Part shown: positions 59,685 through 64,000 of the stretch, piece after piece
How the letters are laid out: the number at the start of each line of letters is the position of its first letter
Numbering within the stretch: position 1 is the stretch's first letter
Source: Variovorax paradoxus_P
GTDB taxonomy: Bacteria; Pseudomonadota; Gammaproteobacteria; Burkholderiales; Burkholderiaceae_C
DNA: 64,000 bases
Direction: 5' to 3' (one strand)
NCBI RefSeq assembly: GCF_050627025.1
Contig: NZ_CP192472.1
Position numbers and translations under genes: made by a program
The notes under the pieces: model-generated
Told to the model about the DNA's origin: nothing
The model's database searches: none
The model's input: only the letters and a program-made list of their open reading frames with translations

Positions 59685-61646
59685 TCAGTGCAGTGCGCGA
59701 TAGATTTCCTCGGCAAGATCGGTGGCAATGCCTTCGACCGATGCGATGTCTTCGACGCTCGCGGCCGCCACGCCGCGAATGCCGCCGAAACGCTGCAGCA
59801 GGCGCGCCCGGCGCTTCGGGCCGATGCCCGGAATGTCCTCGAGCTGGCTGCCGCCCACGCGAACCTTGGCGCGCTTGGCCCGCATGCCGGTGATGGCGAA
59901 ACGGTGCGCCTCGTCGCGGATCTGCGCAATCAGCATCAGCGCGGCGGAGTCCTTGCCCAGGTAGACCTTCTCGCGGCCGTCGGCAAACACCAGTTCCTCC
60001 AACCCGACCTTGCGGCCCTCGCCTTTCTCGACCCCCACGATGAGCGAGAGCGCCAGGCCCAGTTCGCTGAACACTTCACGCGCCATCGACACCTGGCCCT
60101 TGCCGCCATCGACCAGCACCAGGTCGGGCATGCGCGCGGCCTTGGTCCTCGCGGGTGCGTCGCTGCCCGCGCCCGCGGCATCGCCCATGGGCGGCGCATC
60201 GGTCTCTGCCGCCATGGCCTCGGCAAGCTTGCCGTAGCGGCGGTGCAGCACCTGGCGCATCGCGGCGTAGTCGTCGCCGGGAGTGATGCCCTCGATGTTG
60301 TAGCGGCGGTATTCGCGGTTCTGCATGGTGTGGTGTTCGAACACCACGCAGGATGCTTGCGTGGCCTCGCCCGCCGTGTGCGAGATGTCGAAGCACTCGA
60401 TGCGGAAGTTGTCGAGGTCGTCGGGCGCGAGTTCGAGCGCGTCGGCCAGCGCGCGGGTGCGCGCCTGCTGCGATCCTTCTTCGGCCAGGAGACGTGCGAG
60501 CTGCAGGCCCGCGTTCGTCTCGGCCATTTCGAGCCAATGCCGGCGCTGCTCGCGCGGCTGGAATACGGCGGTCACGCGCGAGCCGGCCTGCTGCGAAATG
60601 GCCTCGACCAACTCGCGGCCGACCAGGTGGCTCAGCACCAGGGTGGCGGGCACCGGCACGTCGATGTAGTGCTGGGCAATAAAGGCCTCGAGCACCTGCA
60701 CCTCGATCGAATCGGCCGGCGCCGGCACCACGCCCTCCTCCGCATCGAGCTCGCCATGGTGTATTTGCGCCGCGTCTTCCACATGCACGGGAAAGTAGGC
60801 GCGGTCGCCCAGGTGCCGGCCGCCGCGCACCATCGCCAGGTTGACGCAGGCCTTGCCGCCCTGCACCTTGACGGCGAGGATGTCCACATCCTTGTCGGAG
60901 GCAATTTCGATCGACTGCTGGTGCAGCACGCGCGATATTGCCGACATCTGGTTGCGCAGCTCGGCGGCCTGCTCGAACTCGAGCTTCTCGGCGTGGTCGG
61001 TCATGCGCGCCTCGAGCTTGGACAGCACGAGCTGGGTGTCGCCCATCAAAAAGGCTTCGGCGCTGGCCACGTCCTGCGCATACGCTTCAGGCGTGATGTA
61101 GCCCACGCAGGGTCCGGTGCACCGCTTGATCTGGTACAGCAGGCAGGGCCGTGTGCGGTTGGCGTACACCGTGTCTTCGCAGGTGCGCAGCTTGAACACC
61201 TTCTGCAGCAGCTGGATCGATTCCTTCACCGCCCAGGCGCTCGGGTACGGCCCGAAGTAGCGATGCTTCTTGTCGACCGCACCGCGGTAGTAGGCCAGCC
61301 GCGGAAACTCGTGCGAAGCGATCTTCAGGTACGGATAGCTCTTGTCGTCGCGAAACAGGATGTTGTAGCGCGGCTTGAGCGTCTTGATGAGATTGTTCTC
61401 AAGCAGCAGCGCCTCGGCCTCGGAGCGCACCACGGTGGTCTCCATGCGCGCGATCTTCGAGATCATGTGGCCGATGCGCGTGCCGCCATGGCTCTTCTGG
61501 AAGTAGTTGGCAACCCGCTTCTTCAGGTTGCGCGCCTTGCCCACGTAGAGCACCGCGCCGGCTGCGTCGAAATAGCGGTAGACGCCCGGCAGCTGCGGCA
61601 ACGCCGCAACTTCGCTGAGCAATTGATCGGAATGCACGTCTGACAT
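59685..61646 (-). CDS. uvrC: Excinuclease ABC subunit C
   Basis: The product has 653 aa. The GIY-YIG nuclease domain (LPGVYRYFDAAGAVLYVGKA) is at residues 18-95, the UVR motif near residue 215, the RNase H-like nuclease domain in the C-terminal half (VLVDGGKGQVSMA), and a helix-hairpin-helix pair at the end (IPGIGPKRRARLL). It makes both incisions in nucleotide excision repair. Confidence 0.95.
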   Translation of the reverse strand: MSDVHSDQLLSEVAALPQLPGVYRYFDAAGAVLYVGKARNLKKRVANYFQKSHGGTRIGHMISKIARMETTVVRSEAEALLLENNLIKTLKPRYNILFRDDKSYPYLKIASHEFPRLAYYRGAVDKKHRYFGPYPSAWAVKESIQLLQKVFKLRTCEDTVYANRTRPCLLYQIKRCTGPCVGYITPEAYAQDVASAEAFLMGDTQLVLSKLEARMTDHAEKLEFEQAAELRNQMSAISRVLHQQSIEIASDKDVDILAVKVQGGKACVNLAMVRGGRHLGDRAYFPVHVEDAAQIHHGELDAEEGVVPAPADSIEVQVLEAFIAQHYIDVPVPATLVLSHLVGRELVEAISQQAGSRVTAVFQPREQRRHWLEMAETNAGLQLARLLAEEGSQQARTRALADALELAPDDLDNFRIECFDISHTAGEATQASCVVFEHHTMQNREYRRYNIEGITPGDDYAAMRQVLHRRYGKLAEAMAAETDAPPMGDAAGAGSDAPARTKAARMPDLVLVDGGKGQVSMAREVFSELGLALSLIVGVEKGEGRKVGLEELVFADGREKVYLGKDSAALMLIAQIRDEAHRFAITGMRAKRAKVRVGGSQLEDIPGIGPKRRARLLQRFGGIRGVAAASVEDIASVEGIATDLAEEIYRALH

Positions 61647-61722
61647 GGCGGCTATTGTGGCGCGCTGAAGAAAGCGAAAGGGCCGGCGGCCGGCACGGCC
61701 ACCGCCCTTGCAGGACTCCGGA

Positions 61723-63168
61723 TTATTTCGCGAGTTCGCTCACCAGCCGGTACAGGAACTCGCGGCCGTCGTACAGCCGCTGGATCTCGATGCGCTCGTC
61801 CAGGCCGTGGGCGCGCGCGTCGGCCGGGTCGAGAAACATGCCCGTCACGCCGTACATCGGAATGCCGGCATTGCGCATGAAGCGGCTGTCGGTGGCGCCC
61901 GTGCTCATTGCAGGCACCACGGGAACGCCGGGCCACATGGCCTGCGTCACCGATTCAACCGTCTTCACAAGGTCGCCGTTCAGCGGCGATGCGGGGCTGC
62001 GCAATGGCTTGCCGAGGTTGCGCACCACGATCTTGTCATTGCCGATGGCCTGGGTCAGCAGCCGCTCGATTTCCTCGGGATCGTCGTGCGGCAGGATGCG
62101 GCAGTTGACCGTGGCCTTGGCCGATTGCGGCAGTGCGTTTTCGGCATGTCCCGCCTGCACCATCGTTGCCACGCAGGTGGTGCGCAGTTGCGCGTTGTAG
62201 GCCGGGTTGGCGGAAAGCCGCTCGATCACAGCGGCATCGGGGTTGCCGCCGCCAATGGCGCGCATGTCGTCGGCCAGCTGGCCTGTGGCAAACGGTGCGC
62301 TGCGTGCGAAGTAGGTTTTGGTGACGTCGGCCAGCTTGACCGGGAACGCGTAGTTTCCGAGCCGCTCGAGTCCTGCGGAAAGCGCGTAGATCGGATTGCT
62401 CTTTGTCGGCACCGAACTATGGCCGCCCACGTCGCGCGCCTCGACCATGTAGGTGGTGTACATCTTCTCGGCCACCTGCATGCGGTGCAGGTTGGGCTTG
62501 CCGCCGCGCAGCTCACCGCCACCGCCTTCGTTGATGCCGAATTCCGCCTGCAGCAGTTCGGGCTTGTTGTTGATGAGCCAGAAGGCGCCGTTGCTGAGCG
62601 CGTCGCCGCGTTCTTCGTCGGCTGTCAGCGCCAGGATGATGTCCCGGCTCGGCTTGAAGCCTTCCTGCTTGAGCTGTCCCAGCACCGACACCAGCGCAGA
62701 CGCCATGGCCTTGTCGTCGATCGAACCTCGTGCCGTGAAGTAGCCGCCCGTTTCCTGCAGCTTGAACGGGTCGGTCTTCCAGTCCTCGCGCCTGGCCTCG
62801 ACCACGTCGATATGGGCCAGCAGCAGCAACGGCTTCTTGCTGCCGTTGCCCTTGAAACGCAGCACCAGGTTGCCCTTCTTCGGAAACGGCTCGAATATCT
62901 GGATATCGCCCGCCGCAAATCCGGACTCGACCAGCCGCTTTTCCATCGCGCGCGCCGCCAACGTGTTGTCGCCCACCGAATGGCTGGTGTTGATCTCGAT
63001 CAACTCCTTGTAGATGTCATGAAAGCGTTGCTGCTGCGGCGCGAGCGACGGGCTCGTTTGCGCCGAAGCGCCGGCCAGCCCGCCCAGGGCCAGCGAAAGC
63101 GCAAGCACGCTTCTCGCTGCACGAAAGGCACCAGGAAAAAGCGGCGAACAACGGGTCTTCATGCGCAT
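61723..63168 (-). CDS. M20-family metallopeptidase, exported
   Basis: The product has 481 aa from the ATG at 63168, with GGAG nine bases upstream. A signal peptide covers about 30 residues, ending AGASAQ. Metal ligands are visible in LLLAHIDVV, SIDDKAM and LTADEERGD, with a late His in RAHGLDERIE. It probably cleaves amide or peptide bonds in the periplasm. Confidence 0.85.
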   Translation of the reverse strand: MRMKTRCSPLFPGAFRAARSVLALSLALGGLAGASAQTSPSLAPQQQRFHDIYKELIEINTSHSVGDNTLAARAMEKRLVESGFAAGDIQIFEPFPKKGNLVLRFKGNGSKKPLLLLAHIDVVEARREDWKTDPFKLQETGGYFTARGSIDDKAMASALVSVLGQLKQEGFKPSRDIILALTADEERGDALSNGAFWLINNKPELLQAEFGINEGGGGELRGGKPNLHRMQVAEKMYTTYMVEARDVGGHSSVPTKSNPIYALSAGLERLGNYAFPVKLADVTKTYFARSAPFATGQLADDMRAIGGGNPDAAVIERLSANPAYNAQLRTTCVATMVQAGHAENALPQSAKATVNCRILPHDDPEEIERLLTQAIGNDKIVVRNLGKPLRSPASPLNGDLVKTVESVTQAMWPGVPVVPAMSTGATDSRFMRNAGIPMYGVTGMFLDPADARAHGLDERIEIQRLYDGREFLYRLVSELAK

Positions 63169-63257
63169 GGTTTCTCGCTCCAGGGTGTTGTAGTGCCGGC
63201 CAGCATACCAAGCAGACACCGCCGCCCCGACGCGCCGAAGACAGGCACACTGGCGCC

Positions 63258-64000
63258 ATGCAATGGGACATCTTCTGCAAGGTCATCGACAACCACGGCG
63301 ACCTTGGTGTGTGCTGGCGGCTGGCCAGCCAATTGGCCGGGCTCGGTGAGCGCGTGCGGCTATGGATCGACGATGCGACTGCCCTGCATTGGATGGCCCC
63401 CACCGGATGCGAGGGTGTGAGCGTGGTCGACTGGCTCGATCCGGCCGCGATCCGGCAGGCGGTCGCAGCCACGCCGCCCGACGTGCTGATCGAAGCCTTC
63501 GGCTGCGAACCGGCACCTGAGTTGATCGCCCGCTTCGCCGAGCCGCAAACGGCAGGCGGGCCGGGAGGAGCATGGATCAATCTCGAGTACCTGTCGGCGG
63601 AGCCCTACGTGGAACGGCTGCACGGGCTGCCTTCGCCGGTATTCAAGGGGCCGGGCGCAGGGCTGACCAAACGCTTTTTCTACCCAGGCTTCACGCCCGC
63701 CACCGGAGGGCTGTTGCGGGAGCCCGGCCTGCTGGAACGGCGGGCGCATTTCGACCGTGCGCAATGGCTGGCAGCAAAGGAAATCCCCTGGTCCGGGGGC
63801 GAGCGCCTCGTTTCGCTCTTCTGCTACGAGCCTCCGGCACTGGCGAGCCTGCTCGAACAACTGGCAGCGGATTCGCAACCCACCCGGCTCCTGGTCACCG
63901 CGGGCCGGGCGGCACATGCGGTCAAGGCGTTTTTTTCAGCCCGGCAACGGCTCGACCACGGGCTTTCGGGCTGCGGAGCGCTATCAATTTCATATCTGCC
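63258..64000 (+). CDS. earP: EF-P arginine rhamnosyltransferase EarP, N-terminal part
   Basis: The 247 visible residues start DIFCKVIDNHGDLGVCWRLA and hold LEYLSAEPYVERLHGLPSP and FFYPGFTPATGGLLRE, typical of EarP. It transfers rhamnose to an Arg of elongation factor P, easing translation of Pro stretches; efp should follow outside the window. The frame is open at the right edge. Confidence 0.9.
   Translation, partial: MQWDIFCKVIDNHGDLGVCWRLASQLAGLGERVRLWIDDATALHWMAPTGCEGVSVVDWLDPAAIRQAVAATPPDVLIEAFGCEPAPELIARFAEPQTAGGPGGAWINLEYLSAEPYVERLHGLPSPVFKGPGAGLTKRFFYPGFTPATGGLLREPGLLERRAHFDRAQWLAAKEIPWSGGERLVSLFCYEPPALASLLEQLAADSQPTRLLVTAGRAAHAVKAFFSARQRLDHGLSGCGALSISYL

Overview
The window is high-GC DNA from a betaproteobacterium of the Burkholderiales, most likely Comamonadaceae and Variovorax-like. 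I infer this from the host block on the right: ppiD, tRNA-Val, the HU gene, uvrC-pgsA and earP. No database search was possible. About 50 kb on the left is a prophage whose left end lies outside the window. The remaining ~14 kb is ordinary chromosome.

The prophage ends on the right with a tyrosine integrase (49047-50075) next to an intact tRNA-His (50142-50218). The 3' end of this tRNA faces the prophage, so it is the probable attachment site. The order of the phage genes is lambdoid. A CI-like repressor (39861-40601) sits between two early promoters built to the same plan, each a TTGAC(A/G) box, a 17-bp spacer and TAAATT, overlapped by GCGTTTCGC-type operators. The rightward early operon carries small proteins, an ERF single-strand annealing protein, a YqaJ exonuclease, a coiled-coil protein, KTSC and DUF2303 proteins. 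The leftward operon begins with a YdaS/Cro-like gene and runs through an Rmf/CrpP-like protein, a beta-class DNA methyltransferase, a replication protein, an HNH protein, a RuvC-like resolvase, NinB and YbcO homologues. It continues into terminase, a P22-type portal, scaffold, an N4-gp56-type capsid, an adaptor, several very large tail or virion proteins, and a polyvalent protein with an inorganic-pyrophosphatase-like domain. A P22-type portal with no sheath, tube or tape-measure gene suggests a short-tailed phage. No lysis cassette is visible, so it probably lies to the left.

The most interesting layer is a set of accessory genes (morons) inserted against the direction of the late operon. 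They are a secreted DUF4124-like protein (5302), an ApeA-like HEPN protein with an unknown companion (23440 and 25022), a membrane-anchored beta-barrel protein resembling Cap15-type effectors (30820), and a small unknown (31538). Each of the four insertions is preceded by a short near-palindromic motif, CGAA(N)CCCTAYAGGGGG or a degenerate form. A fifth copy at 3132 has no accessory gene beside it and looks like an empty site. A further membrane-protein moron (46558-47196) interrupts the rightward operon, apparently after codon 13 of another gene.

The host part encodes a PEBP-family protein, a GlsB-type membrane protein, a GIY-YIG-like protein, a histidine-phosphatase homologue lacking the usual second histidine, PpiD, tRNA-Val, HU, a tartrate/isopropylmalate-type dehydrogenase, an alpha/beta hydrolase of the haloacetate dehalogenase type, a divergent LysR regulator, a DMT transporter, PgsA, UvrC, an M20 peptidase and the start of EarP.
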